Assembly: GCA_030549335.1 (NCBI GenBank) | Contig: CM060187.1 | Coordinates: 56,812,203 to 56,876,202, forward strand | Length of the DNA: 64,000 nucleotides | DNA from: Pontederia crassipes | Lineage: Eukaryota; Streptophyta; Magnoliopsida; Commelinales; Pontederiaceae | Direction of reading: 5' to 3' | Shown: positions 12,430 through 26,200 of the stretch, in pieces | Layout: the number at the start of each line of letters is the position of its first letter | How positions within the stretch are numbered: the stretch's first letter is position 1 | Translations under genes and position numbers: made by a program | The notes under the pieces: model-generated | What the model was told of the DNA's origin: nothing | Databases searched by the model: none | Seen by the model: only the letters and a program-made list of their open reading frames with translations

Positions 12430-13736
12430 AATATTTTTTAATTGTTAAACACTGTATATTATTTTTTATTTTAATATATCATATAGTTAATTTTATTTAC
12501 AACCAAAATAAGATTTTATTTTAAAATAATTAATATTTTTATATTAAAATAATATTTTTTAAAAAAATATTACTATTCAAAATAAAAATATTATAAAATT
12601 AATTATTACAAATATAATGTGCATAAGAATGATCATAAATTATATCTTATGTCTATTTTTATTCTTATATACAATATACTAATTTAATCATTATATTTTT
12701 CAACTATTTTTATTAAATTTATAAATAAATTATTATCAATTATTTGCTAATAACTAATCGTTATACTCTAATCGAATTACTATTCTTTAATCGAACCTTT
12801 AATTTTGCCAAACATAACCTAAGTAACATGACCGAGAACATCAAGATCCTACTGTCATGAAATTTTTGTCAATAGAAAAAACAAACTACAAGCCATGTTT
12901 GACCGTGCCTGTCAATAATATTATTGCAACTTTGCATGAGATGTCAAGTATCCTGATTTCATTTCAAATTAGTCAGTCGCCAATTTTGAAGAAGCGACGT
13001 CTTCAATTCGTACGACGTTATGAAATACACTTATCACAAATTGACAAATCAACTCATTATCAAACTCAACTAATTCGATATTAATCATCGTTTCATATAT
13101 GTCGATGATAAATGGAGACTCTCTAGTCAACCCATAAACACCCAAACTTCCGTGAACAGAGTTCGGATTATATGATAGCGCACAGGCAATGAATAAGTTA
13201 CCTGTTGGAATAGTGAATTATAAGGCTTCGAGGGAGTTGTGTTTTGGAACTTGGAAGACTTGACACAAGTGCTAGGATGAATTGATGAATAAAAAATATT
13301 TATTGAAATAAAAGTTTATCTATAATTTTTAAATTTATTTCTCACGTGATCAAATGATAACATAAAATTTAATGTATACTTAAATTTTAAAAACATCCAT
13401 AGGCTTTCACTGTTTTGTTTTTTTTTTGTATAAATATCTGAATAAGGTAATGCTTGATTCTATAAAAAATTAATAGAATTATCTACAAGTCATCTATTCA
13501 TATCTAAACTCAAATCAGTAAAATTATAGCCAAATATTAAGTTAAAGTATAATATATAAAATTAGATTTTATCTTATGACACTTGTGTCATTTTAATATG
13601 TGCACATATCTTTTTTATATACAGATCAATTTGAAATGTATGATATTTTATAATTCATTTATTCACATATCTATTTAAAATAAAATTTTACATAGTAAAA
13701 TAACAATATGAATTTTAAGGTATATGATTATTTTTT
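12430..13736. other. AT-rich intergenic DNA
   Basis: Strongly AT-rich sequence with poly-A/T runs. A 75-codon frame at 12857-13084 has no recognisable motif. Nothing else could be supported. Confidence 0.55.
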
Positions 13737-14232
13737 GGGATTAATTTCTTAAATTTCTCCTGAACTATAATGATTTTTCACGTCTAATTCTAATATATGA
13801 ACTTATTGACGTTCTTAAATTATATCGTGATTCACACTTTAGTCAATCCATTTGATTTGGTAACTTTTTCATTTTTTTATCTTTCAAAAGGCTAAACTGC
13901 CCTTCCACCAATTATCTTCTTTTTTAAAAAAGAAAAAATAATAAGAAAAAGAAAAAACTAAATGCCTCCTCTTTTTTAATCTTTTTTTACTTTTTATATT
14001 ATTTATATTATATATTATTTTATTCTTGTTTAAATATTAAAAAAAGATAACTATTGGAAGGGTAGTTTAGTCTTTTTATAAATACAAAAAAGTTAAAAAA
14101 TTAACAGAATTAGACAAATAAATTAAAATAAAAATCATGATATAATTTAAAGACGTTCTATGCTAAGTTCATGTATTAGTATTAGACACGAAAAATCGTT
14201 ATAGTTCAAAAAAGATTTAATGAATTAACCCT
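13737..14232. mobile_element. Foldback MITE with long inverted arms
   Basis: The left arm (about 13737-13925) begins GGGATTAATTTCTTAAATTT. The right arm (about 14045-14232), read on the minus strand, begins AGGGTTAATTCATTAAATCT. The arms then run in parallel for nearly 190 bases, sharing GAACTATAAYGATTTTTC, the ATGAACTTA block and an AAACTRCCCTTCC block. The central 120 bases are A/T runs. There is no coding capacity. The terminal GGGTTAATT resembles MITEs usually placed with Mutator-like elements, but I cannot see a convincing 9-bp target duplication, so the superfamily is uncertain. Confidence 0.75.
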
Positions 14233-17200
14233 AACTAAAAAATAGGGTCAATTCATATTAAATTTTGTCACTATATGAATTTTGTCAATTTAAACTTTTT
14301 TGACAGTCGAAAATAAATAATCCCAAACATTTGAAAAAAAGACAAGAAAGCCTATGTTTCAATAAGTGCAACCAACCAGTCCATCTAATTGCAATGTGGT
14401 TGTGAGGAATGAGGTGTTCTCATCTTTGCTCGCCACCGGCTCCCAAACCATCTGGTGGTACGTCAAGACTTAAAGGCTTAGCGTCTGTTTGATTGGGAGA
14501 ATTCGTTCTCTTTATTTGATTGAGTTTAAGTTTGAAAAGAATAAAGAGGAAAGTCCTCTCCTTTCTCATCTATTTTCCTCTAATGCTTTATTTTTTCCCC
14601 CTCGAATCGGGACAGAAATAAGAGGAAAGACATATTTAATATACGTTTTCAATTTTGACTAAATAAATTAAGCATATAATTATATATATATAAAGGATAA
14701 AAATTGTCTAAATAAATTAACTACTTAACATTCATTTCCTTCCCTTCCCTTTAATAATATGAACCAAATGAGAGTAACTATTCACTTTCATTCTCCTATA
14801 TTCTCTTGTCATTATTTCTCTTATCACTCTTTATCTTTTCTTCCCCTAATGAATTTTGAACCAAACATGTCCTTAAATGTGTTATCCTTGGAGATCCCCA
14901 CAAGCATTGTGCAATTAAGGATATGATGCTTAACTCATTTTTTTTCCTTTTCTAAATGTTGGCCTTCGTGAATCTAATCCCCTAAACTCAATTTGATCTG
15001 AACTAGAATGTAATGTTAAATACATTTGTCTTGATAAGTGTCCCAAATACAATTATTGTAGGAGTATTCAACTACTATATACAATTATTCATTGCTATCT
15101 GTATTTTGACTCTCTCAGTTAATTAAATAGCATCTTTCTTTTTTTTAAAAAAATATTGGAGTGCAAGATGATTAGCCTATCTGCATTAAGTTATCTAGTG
15201 TGATACGTATGTCTTATGCTACACGCCCTCTTGCACAAGAAGTGTATTGGGCAGTTATCGATTATGTATATTAGTTTAAAATTTTGATCTGTGAACTATC
15301 AAAATTGATTTCAAATCAGAATTAAGTCCTAATAGACTTTACCTTCCACAAACTTTCTAACCATCTATTGTTTTCAGTTTGTTGCACTATACATAAAATA
15401 AAATTTCTAGGAAAGCCTATCTATTTATATATGGTCATCTAATGCGTTAGTTGTGATGCAAATAAGATCCTACATTGAAAATAAGTAAAATAAAAGAAAA
15501 ATATATATGTGAATGAAAAAAAAAACAAGTTGGAGGCTAAAGGATATGATGAATATGTTTCAATTGACAACCTATCTCTTAAATAGACTAATGCAACTAA
15601 AAATCTTAATTACTATAAGTTTTAAGAAATATTTTGATTAATTGGACCTGAACTCTCAATATTAAAAGAGAAAAGTGGAATAGAGGCCTCCTCACCTCAC
15701 CTTTTACATGTCTATTCTTCGTGAGACCTTTATAATTCTTTTCACAAAACACAACTTGCACAAAAAAGTTGCAGCATCATGCCAAAGGAAAAGTGGTCAG
15801 TTTTTGTCACTTACCTGCCAAAAGAATGCAGCTCACGGTGCCACCTCCTCCTTTGCCACTTCGCCATTCTTTGGCCTGAATCTTCTTTTCATTTTATGGA
15901 CGTCCTGCAGGGCCCTATTAGCCAGTGACGACTTGGCTCCACACTGAAGGACAGCTGATAGCTGCAGCCATAACATCACTAAATTGCCAACTATCATGTG
16001 GCAACAGCCACAGCCACCAAGAGAGAGAGAGAGATGGCAGTCATAGCAAATTAGCAAGTGCTTCAGAAGCAGAATTAATTAGGGAGTAAACAAAAGGTTG
16101 AGTATTGAAGTCTCGTTACATAGTTGTTCTTTCCTGTTATGGACATCTGTGTAGGAGTTGTCTTTTGCTGAATCAGTTATCCTGCAAATTAGCATCGGAA
16201 AATTTTCTTGTAACTTGGAGATACTAGATAGAGAAGAATGTATATATAACACCTTTATGCAATAGTCGCTCCACTATGACGACCACTTTGCATGCACTTG
16301 GCCGGACCTAAAAAAGGAACAGGAAAAAAAAGTGCGAAAAGATTGAAACTTTCTTTTTTTTTCTTTCAATTTCTTGGAAGACTTGTATTCTAATAGATAA
16401 TAAATTGAGATAGAAATAAGAAAATATGAGTTGAGATTTTTTAGTCATCCATATTTTTTTAGTGGTTTCTACAATGTGAACGAGTGAAGAAATAAAAGGG
16501 AGAGATAATGAAGCTGCATGAGATGCCGCCCAGCAATTAATGGAATGCAAGCTCAGCTCCAACTAGTTAAGTGGCGAAACCCCACAACAACAAACTATAT
16601 GGCCACTCGCAATATAAAGCTCGCTTATTTCATTTCCAGACCAAACAATTTTACAGAAATGGAATAACAAGAAGTGCCAGATATATAGAACAATGAAATG
16701 ATCTATGAATCAGGCATCTCAGATTGATAAATATGGAAGGTAACCATTGCAACAACATCAAATGATTCAAGTCTATGTCTATATTAATTACCCTTGAGAT
16801 ACATTAATCATTCAAAGTCATTACTGACCACCTCACACAAATTTTTTATCAGAAAAATGTGCCTTGTCACATTTAGTTCAGAGTGCCAAAAGGTGAAACA
16901 TCTGAGTTACACTTTTCCCCCGAGAATTCTTACTTGGAAATGGAAAAGAAACACAGAAGATACCAGAAAATTCAAGTACAGGATGTCGAGAACAAAAAGG
17001 ACTACTGTAATAACAAGATCAACATGTCATGACACCTGAAAGAGTGGGGAGCACTGTGGAGAAAGGAATAATGGGGGGTTCTACTGTGGCCTCTGCTCCA
17101 TTAACGATTTGAAAATGACACATCCACAGTTTCAACCTCCGACCTAAGTTGAGGTAAATAGAGAGACCATGCCTGAGAAGCATTAGAAAATAAGCAGAAG

Positions 17201-17582
17201 TTGACTAAGCATTTAGAGGGAAAATGCATTAGATGACAGTGTCACTTGAGATATTCAGATATTGAGATATGAATTCCATCATGTAATGCCTTGCTGCAAC
17301 AATATCCTTGAGTATCATGCTATAAATTATAAATGGCATACTTTACAAACACGACACAATGAAGTTCACTATAAAGATTATATTCAAGACAGAGAAAGAG
17401 TGGACACTCCCAGATCAAGTGTCCTGGTATTTGTGCATTCTAAATGTTCCCTCTAATCTCAGAGTTTATAAGATTGCAATCAGAGAAATGCAAGCAGTCT
17501 TCTCTATAAAGTTTCAAGCCTACAAACAACGCACGATTCACAGTGCTATTTTTTGTAGCAATTCATCAATCACAGCTGACCC
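14233..17582. other. Intergenic DNA between the foldback MITE and the MYB gene
   Basis: No supported gene. The interval is AT-rich in its first half and less so from about 15.7 kb. Short frames at 15708-15947, 15833-16057, 16308-16562, 16794-17039 and 17262-17595 have no domains or splice context. The last few hundred bases before 17583 are probably 3' untranslated sequence of the minus-strand MYB gene. Confidence 0.5.
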
Positions 17583-18753
17583 TCATTGCACTTGAAATAG
17601 CAAATTAGCATCCTGTGCCAGTGTATCATTGAGAGTGTCATTCTGTGAGTTCTGAGTTTGCAGTTTCATCCTGTACGGAGAAATTCCAAATTGACCCGAC
17701 ATGAATGCACTGTGTGCAGTCACCTTAAACATGCTAGCTACATCACCAGATTTGTTCGAATCAGCCAGCAATGGAAACTGGCTCGATAATGTTGGTGCAG
17801 AAGCTGAAGTTGATTGACTGGCAACTGTAGAAGCTTGAGATGGTGAGAGAGGTCTACCATCTGGCAAGTTGGCAGTAGTAATGTCATGTATGCTGGACCT
17901 CCTCTTATCTTTACCCCCTGAGTTGAGCCTAATGAAGTACTTTTGAGCATGACTGGCCACTTGAGTAGGAGTCCTGGTGGTGACATAATTTCTAGATATG
18001 TTCCTCCAATCCCCTTTACCATATTTCTGTAAACCAAGCAAAAACAATCTGCAATGGGCAAAGAGAAAAGGAAGTATCATCACTATCGACATATTTGACA
18101 ACAATTATGAACAAATGCACTAAAGCAACTGATATCAAAGGATCACACGTTGAGGATCAAGTTTTGCCGGTAAGTAGTTCAGGTGTCATGTTAGAGTTTA
18201 CTGAATTTTACATATGATATGGCGCCCTACTGTTTTAGAAATGGTTAGTACTACAGAGGTCATTGGCATAATTCCAATGAAGGAGAAAAGCACAGTTAAA
18301 AATAGCTTACTTATGCTCCTCCTCAGTCCATGGGACTCCTTTCTTCCTTTCCTGATCCGCTCTGCCACCGGATCTTCCCTTCCCCCCCATGCAGTATGCT
18401 TGCTTGAAGCCGTCGAGACTGTAGCTGCTGTCCCAGTCCAACGTAAAAGAGGACGGGCCGTAACCAGGGCACGGAATCCGGCCGGCTTCGATCTCGGTTA
18501 CGTCGTCCAACAGCTCGTGGTAATGGCTCACCACGTCGGCCACCGTCTTCCCAGGGATCATGGCCGCCACCTGGTCCCAGCGCTCGGGGGTATCCCTGTC
18601 GTACCTGGCGAGCGCGTCCTCGAATCTCTTGTTCTCCTCGTGCGTCCAGGTTCCGCTCCCGCTCCTCCTCTGGACAAAGAGCCAGTTTGAGCCCGGATAA
18701 CAGGAGGAGGGCGCTGCAGGCGGAAGGACGTCCATCCACGACCTCGTCATCAT
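17583..18753 (-). CDS. DIVARICATA-type MYB transcription factor, 2 exons, 302 aa
   Basis: This is a nuclear DNA-binding protein of the two-MYB-domain group related to snapdragon DIVARICATA. Exon 1 is 18753-18311 and exon 2 is 18048-17583, with donor GTAAGC and acceptor TTGCAG. The join gives [20 protein letters not shown] in frame, for 302 codons plus stop. The first MYB/SANT domain (about residues 34-88) contains [19 protein letters not shown] and is followed by IPCPGY. The second (about 138-190) contains [29 protein letters not shown] and the family signature SHAQKYF at 180-186. Next come [12 protein letters not shown] and a Ser/Thr/Gln-rich tail. In other plants such proteins act in floral asymmetry, organ growth and stress or sugar responses, often through I-box-like TATCCA sites. 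Which role applies here cannot be told from sequence. The start is the first Met of [12 protein letters not shown], a common N-terminus in this group. Confidence 0.93.
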
Positions 18754-19625
18754 CTGGATTTTGGTTCTGCTTCCTCCTAACCAGCGATTCCCGCAATCTC
18801 AAGATCGAATCTTTATGGCTAAAATTTGATTGTAAGAATTCGAGAGAGAGAGAGAGAGAGAATAGGACGAATACAGCGAAGCAAATGCCCAAGAAATTGT
18901 CAGCTCCAGATGAAAGAATCAAGAGCAAAAGAATTGAACACGAGAGAACGCAGGCTCGTCTTGAAGCGAGTCAACCACTTGAGGGAGGAGGAATTGAATA
19001 AAGAGCAACAGAAACGACACGAGAAAGCTTATGATAGAACAACAATCGCAGTAGACACACCGGTAAAGGAACCTATCGAACTATCAAATGATCGGAAGCT
19101 TGCAAGCTTGCGCCTTTGCAGTGTGGCAAGTCAAGACGGCAGCTCCAGTCGCCTGCAGGCAGACAGCAGATGCCAATCCAACATCGATAGGAGAAAAGCA
19201 AGAGAAGGTGACGCGGCCTGGAAGCAGGGGGACGGTAAAAAAGACGCACCGAATTGTAAGCACAGCTGGGAACAGAGGAGAGAGAAAGGAGGAGGAACCA
19301 GAAGGAGAAGAAGGGGGGATGGATCTACCAATCCATCCCTCTATTATCCCCTTCTTTCCTTTTGCTCTTTCCGCCCAAGTGGATTAATATGCCTTGATTC
19401 TATTCCTTCCCCGCTTCCTCCTCCTGCTGGTTGTTCTCCTGCAGCAGCAGATGTAGTTGGAGATCTGAAGCAAGCAGACGTGGAGGAGGAGGAGGAGGAA
19501 GTTGGAGGAGGAGGAGGAGAGCAGGGAGGAGAGAGAAAGAAGAGCTGCGTGGGAATCTGATTGGCTTTTTGGTGGAGGCCACTCGACCCAAATTGGTGCT
19601 CAAAGGCTCCTCTTCCCCCTGTTTC
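18754..19625 (-). other. Presumed 5' leader or proximal promoter of the MYB gene
   Basis: The stretch between the MYB start codon and a TATA-like sequence is CT-rich on the minus strand, with a GA/CT run at about 18842-18860 and several GGA/TCC triplet runs near 19300-19520. Open frames on both strands here are low-complexity products. If the TATA-like sequence is used, the leader would be about 0.8 kb and may contain an intron or upstream start codons. Confidence 0.35.
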
Positions 19626-19635
19626 TTTATATAAA
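19626..19635 (-). promoter_or_regulatory. Candidate TATA box upstream of the MYB gene
   Basis: The palindromic sequence TTTATATAAA precedes a CT-rich stretch on the minus strand, about 870 bases from the MYB ATG. The positions fit a core promoter, but this is inference. Confidence 0.3.
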
Positions 19636-19640
19636 ATCAC

Positions 19641-20032
19641 AGCGCAGTGGTGAGACCACTCCATTTTTTTTATTTATGTTGTCTTAATTTTTTTCAGATA
19701 TAATTATATATTTTAAATATAGTTAAAAATTATTTAAAAATAATATTTTTAAATAAAAGTAACAAAACAAAATTATAGTGCTCAAAGCAATAATATTGTT
19801 AAAATTATCGTGCCTTCGCGCGTCAAACGATATTTCCTTTAGCAATAATTTGAACCCTACAAAATAGTTTTACAGCATAATAAATTATAAAAAATAATCT
19901 TATTTATCATGAAGGTCAAATGTTCAAAAACTTATAAAATACTTGAAAGAACATGTATAATTGTTATTGATAATCTGAATTACTTTTTATCATCAATGAT
20001 ACTTTAATTCAAATATATATGAAAAAAAATTA

Positions 20033-20067
<35 letters not shown>

Positions 20068-22704
20068 AAAATTTGCCTAACTTTTATAAAGAAACATTAA
20101 ATCGTAATTTCAGAAAATCGTCTCCGGAGCTTTACTTATAACAATCAGGAATCTTCAAGAAATCTTTTTGTGTAATTAAAAAATATTATACGAAAAATTA
20201 CTTAATCCAAAAAAATTCCAATAGGAAAAACTGAAAAAACAGGGATGGAATAGCCGAGTTTTTAATAAATTAAAATTAATCCGCTCAAATTAGTACCTCA
20301 TCCGAAAAAAAAATGTAAAGGTTTTGTGAAACTCATTTTTTTATTATTTTTATTTACATAATTAATATTTTTATTATTGATATAATAATTTTTAATATAA
20401 TTTAACATGTTGTTATCACAATATGAAACTCTAATTTAATATTTTTACTACTGTATTGTATATTTAACTTTAAAATTGATTGTGCTATATTAAGTTTTAT
20501 TTATTATAATTTGAAAATATTGTTCTACTAAAATATGACTCTTAAAAGATTATCCGATAAAATTGATCCGTTAAAGAGTGATTTTTTAAAAAAAAATATT
20601 TTTTATAAATTAAAAATCAATTCAAAAAATAATGAATGTTTTTTTATCCAGAAACTGATCTTACCCTAATCACTTTCAAAACTTACTTGGCGACCCATAA
20701 TACATAAAAATTATTCATGCAAAATAGGATTCTCATCCACAAAAATTACCATTCTTCCATCGTTATTACATAATGTTTAGATGTTAAACATTTTGGGGCG
20801 CAAATACAAAATCATAGTTTCGGGCACACAGTAAAATAAAGAAAAAGGCTAAAATGGAATATAATGCAACATATTACGTAGTGAGCTCCTTTCATTTGTT
20901 TCGCATTTATGCAAGAATCCAAATCTACTAGTCTTTCTTATTTTGATATGGTTTATTTTTATTGTTAATTTTCGCTTTCCTTTTAGTTATTAAGTATGTG
21001 TTTATTTTATTTATCATAATATTACACTATTATACCATTTAATATAATAGTTGTGTTGTGTCTTCTTCATTTTTTAAATACTCTATTCGTTATACATGTA
21101 CTCGAACACTACTATGATAATCCATAAAATTGTATCCAAATAAAACATTAAAAAGGTAACTTACTATGGAATTGTAAACCCGTGAGTCCGTCACAAATCA
21201 CAATGTTTACATTAACGCAACAATACCTATTTTTCATTAGAAATTGAACATGATTTAAACGTAGATCCCACCACTAAGTTACACGTGATGTTCCCAACAT
21301 AACAATTCATATAATACATATACCCAAATTCAATTTGATTAGCAAAGCTAATTAACAAAGTGAAAGTGGTTAATTTAATAATAATTTATCTTTTCACTCT
21401 TGTTCTCGATATTAAATTAATCGAATACTAGTAACTTGAACAAATATATATTATTTACTAGTTAGTTTGGTCAGTTTATAAACTAGCCTACTTATATTTC
21501 GACTTTAATATTTTTCTATTCAAACGGTTTGACAATAATTATTAAAGGATAACGTTTTTACGATTTTCATCAAATTATAAACTCTCGAAGGCAATTAAAA
21601 GAAGAAATCCATGTTATCATCAACCTCAATGTAAAATCAATCATCACTGGAGTTAAACCTTTTCTCCATCTTAAGCATTAACCTACCAAGTTATTTAAAA
21701 CCGTTATAATCCCAATTAAAACTGAATTACAAGTAAATTAATAATCACCTGAATATATGGATTAGCATCTAAAAGCCAATGTGCATTAACAAACCAAATT
21801 GGAAGGCAACAGTACATGTATGATTATTCCATTCATTGTCCAAGAACAAAATTATCCACCTGGATTTAAAATAATGGAAACAAATCATTTATTATCAAAT
21901 CTTAATCCCAGAGACCAAAAAGTTTAGATGCAAGAAACTTTAAAATGACAAATAAAAATTAGGTAGGAAACATGTGCATAATTTAGCAGCGAAACTTTAT
22001 GTATCATTTTTCTTTAAAAATAATTTTATCTTCCAGCTTCTTGCGTCTCCTATTGCACTTAAAAAACAAATAAATATAGAATAAGGTATTAAAAGTAAAA
22101 TTAAGCCTCAAATAATTTAAGATTGTTATAAATAACAAGTTTTATCTATTAAAGATATTTTATCTTAGTATAATACTTCTTTAACTAAACGGCGCAATAA
22201 TAACATTCGGTAACTTTAAATTTGTAATTTTGACGTCATCATTCTTTTATAACTTCTATTAAGGAGACTTATTTAATCTTTTGTAATTTGTTTTTTATTC
22301 TTATGTTAGATTGGTGACTCTCTATCTTTAATTGAAATAGAATAAGAATAAAAATCTTAAAAGTAAAATTTAGCCTAAAATGATTTTATATTATGAGTAA
22401 ACAATAAATTTATTTACCTGTTTTGTTTTATCTTGATATCATAATTCTTCAACTAAATGACACATCAAAGTAGTATCCTCCTGATAAATTTAAAAATCGA
22501 ATTCAATTTGACGGAATAAATTAAAAGTTTCCATCACGTGTCTAATCACAATTCGCTTCCTCGATAATACGAATCCACTCCTTCCTAAATTTGTGTGTGT
22601 GTGAGAGAGAGATTCGACATGAAAAGAGCACAAAGTGATCACATTGTTTGCCTAATTAATTAACTAAACAGTTAATCATATCGATCAAACCATTTATTGA
22701 CATG
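19641..22704. other. AT-rich intergenic DNA
   Basis: Very AT-rich sequence with a TA microsatellite at 20036-20064 and a short GT/GA run near 22596-22612. I see no gene, no long repeat and no element ends in this 3-kb stretch. Confidence 0.6.
20036..20064. repeat. (TA)n microsatellite
   Basis: A run of about 14 AT/TA dinucleotides. Confidence 0.85.
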
Positions 22705-22709
22705 AGTCC

Positions 22710-23151
22710 TGTTACTAAAAGGGAAGAGAAGGATAGCACGAAATACAGAAGAACGCGAAGAGAAAAAAATGGCGACGGCTTTTTATTATGGAATAATAAT
22801 AATTACAAAGATGAATTTCTGTCTAGACCCTTAGGGGGTTTATATAGGCACTCCCTTTAACAGATGATAGGAATTACATACGGACTGGAACTCTAAATAA
22901 ATCTCCTGAAAATAGGACACCTATCTCGTGATAAGGAAATAAATTAAATCCGAATCATAAACAGAATACCCCTAAAAATTTTGCTCAGGGGGCTCCGCCC
23001 CCTTGCAACCCCCACAGGGGATCCCCTTGGATCCTCCCTTGACCCCTCACAGGCTCGCTGACCGGGCAGCGATATCTCCGTAGGGAAATTCTGCTGAAGC
23101 GTCTGATTATGTATGGGACCAATTGGGTTCAGATTCAAGGCATTATTAACA
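22710..23151 (-). repeat. 3' LTR of the 22.7-kb copia fossil
   Basis: A 442-bp LTR running TGTTAC to TTAACA on the plus strand. It contains a GC-rich block at about 22984-23076 that the partner LTR lacks. That block includes the hairpin GGGGGCTCCGCCCCC at about 22986-23000. A TATATA core lies near 22840. Confidence 0.93.
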
Positions 23152-23234
23152 AATCTCCACCTTAACTTGAATCATCTTCAGAGCAAAAAATTTCAATACC
23201 ATGCCACGCCGCCGCCAGCCCCACCTTGGGGCTA

Positions 23235-26200
23235 TTACCAAGTATTGATGTTAAGCAAGTCCAAGCAATGCTGGAACTTGCCATGAGGAACAGATTTGGT
23301 GAACATATCAGCTGGATTGTCTTTAGTGTCAATCTTCTTCACCTTAATCATCTTCTCAGTGCGGATGAAGTGATACCTGACATCAATGTGTTTGGTTCTT
23401 TCATGATGTACTTGATTCTTGGCTAAACATATTGCACTCAGACTATCACAGTGCACTATAGCCTGCTCCTTATGTAATCCGAGATCTCCAATCAAACCTT
23501 TTAACCAGATGCCTTCCTTGGCAGCTTCTGTCAGTGCCATGTATTCAGCCTCTATGATGGACAATGTAACTGATGGTTGAAGTGTGGCCTTCCAACTAAT
23601 ATCCGAACTACCCAAAGTGAAGACATAGCCTGTCATAGATCGTCTTCCATCAACATCTCTAGCATAGTCTGAATCCTAGTACCCTACAACCAAACACTCT
23701 TTATCACTTCTGTAGATGAGGCCAATATCGAATGTTCCTCTCAGATATCGAAAGATTCGCTTCACTGCTTACCAATGCTCTTTTCCTGGATCGCTCATGA
23801 ACCTGCTAACAACACTGACTGCATGAGCAATGTCTGGTCTTGTGCAAACTATAGCATACATCAGACTTCCAACTGCACTAGCATATGGAACCCGAGACAT
23901 ACTCATTTTCTGCTTCTGACTTTGGTGCGAAGGCAACAGAAAGATGAACATTTGCAGCTGATGGAGTATTCAAAGATTTCGCTCCTGACATTCCAAACCT
24001 GGATAAAATCTTCTTAATATAACTTTTCTGAGATAAGAAGAGTTTACCCTGTGCGCGATCCCTTAGAATTTCCATCCCCAGAATCTTCTGTGCTGCACCA
24101 AAATCCTTCATGTCGAATTCTGCACTGAGGAGCTTCTTCAGATTCTGAATGTCTGCCATGTCTCTGGCAGCAATAAGCATATCATCAACATACAAGAGCA
24201 GATAGATGATGGAGTCATCCTTCACCTTCTTAGGGTATACACAGCAATCATAGGGACTTCGACTGAATTCCTTACTGATCATGAAGCTGTCGAACCTCTT
24301 ATACCATTGTCTGGAATACTGCTTCAGGCCATACAGAAATTTCTTCAGACTGCAAACTTGATTCTCCTTTCTTGGAATGGAGAATCCCTCTGGTGAGCTC
24401 ATAAGAATGTCTTCTTCAAGTTCTCCACGAAGGAAAGCAGTCTTCACATCTAGTTGCTCGAGCTCCAGATTCTGATATGCTACAAGAGCAAGTAGCATCC
24501 TGATAGAAGTATGTCTGACAACATGTGAGAATATCTCATTGTAGTCCACGCCTTCTTTCTGATTATAACATTTAATAACCGGTCGTGCTTTGTATCTTGT
24601 GCCTTCAACTCCTGGAATTTCAACTTTCTTCTTGAAGATCCACTTACAGCCAATAACCTTTTTGCCTTTAGGCAACTTGACCAGCTCCCACGTCTGATTC
24701 TTGTGAAGAGATTCCATCTCCTCACCCATAACAGCGATCCACTGTCCAGATTCGGCACATGTGATGGCATCTCTATAAGAGGACGGCTCTAGGGACTCCA
24801 CCTCTTCAACTACCTGTAGTGAATAAGCAACCATGTCCTCGAAACCATATCGCTTAGGAGGACCCACTTCTCTGCGAGGACGTCTAGCAGCAATTGACTC
24901 CTCTTCAGGTTGCTTATAATATTCTTCACCTTCTGGTTCTACTTCTTGATGTGATCCTTCAGTATCATCCTCAGTTGAAGTGATTTCAACCTCCACCTGT
25001 TTACTGACACTCTTTTCAGCCTTCACCTTCAACTGAAGCATTGATGCTTCATCAAAGGTCACGCTTCCGCTGTGGATGACTTTGTGTTCTGAAGAAGACT
25101 AGATTCTGTAACCCTTCACTCCTGCACCATATCTCATTAACACCCCTTCTTTGGCCTTTAACTCCAACTTTCCTTCACTGACGTGATAGTATGCTGGACA
25201 ACCAAAAACTTTCAGACAAGTATAATCAGCAGGATTTCCTGACCATACCTCAGTTGGAGTCTTGAGATCAATCGCAGTCGCCGGACTTCGATTCACCAAG
25301 TAGCAAGCTGTGTTAACAGCTTCAGCCCAAAATGTCCTATTCAGGCCAGCGTTAGCACCTTGCCCTCTTCAGAAGTGTCATATTCATTCGTTCTGCAACT
25401 CCATTCTGCTGTGGAGTATCCCTGATTGTGCGATGTCTGACAATGCATTCATCTTTGCAGAACTGGTCGAATTCAGCAGAACAGAATTCCAAACTATTGT
25501 CAGTACGAAGACGCTTCACTTTCTTCGATGTTTGATTTTCCACCAGAACCTTCCACTGCTTGAAGGCCTTGAAGGACTTACTCTTGTGTTTCATCATGAA
25601 TATCCAAGTCATCATCGAGTAGTCATCAATCACAGATAGGAAGTACCTCGCACCTCCTAATGATGAAACACGAGAGGGACCTCAACAAACGGCGTGAATG
25701 TAGTCATGTGTCGTCTTCATCCTGTGCACTGCCTTGCCAAACTGAGACCTTCGCTGTTTGCCGAATACGCAGTGCTTGCAGAAGTTGATTTCAGATATCT
25801 TCTTCTCTTATAGAAGACCTCGTTTGTTGAGGATATTCATCCCGTTCTGACTCATATGCCCAAATCGCATGTGCCACAGCCTGGACCTATCTGATTCGGA
25901 TGAACTAGCCACTGCAGCAACGCCAGAGACTGTCTTGCTTTGTAATATATACAAGAACTTCTGTCTGACTCCCTTCAGAATCGTAGCATCACCCTTCATG
26001 ACCGTGAGGATGCCTCCAGCAGTATTGATCTGACACCCTTTAGAGTCGAGGACTCCAAGTGATATCAAATTCTTCTTCAATTGCGGAACATGATGGACAT
26101 CTGTCAGCGTCCTCACAAGATTGTCACGAGTCCTGATTTGCACAGAACCGATCCCAACTATCTGACATGACGCGTTATTGTCCATGATGATATTTCCACC

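Noticed and set aside
14478-14880. Possible MITE with GTCTGTTTGATTGG at the left and CCAAACATGTCC at the right
   Set aside because: The inverted similarity is short and imperfect and no target duplication is evident.
18826-19560. 244-codon plus-strand frame rich in Arg, Glu and Gly
   Set aside because: It is the antisense of the CT-rich leader and promoter region of the MYB gene. Low complexity, no motif.
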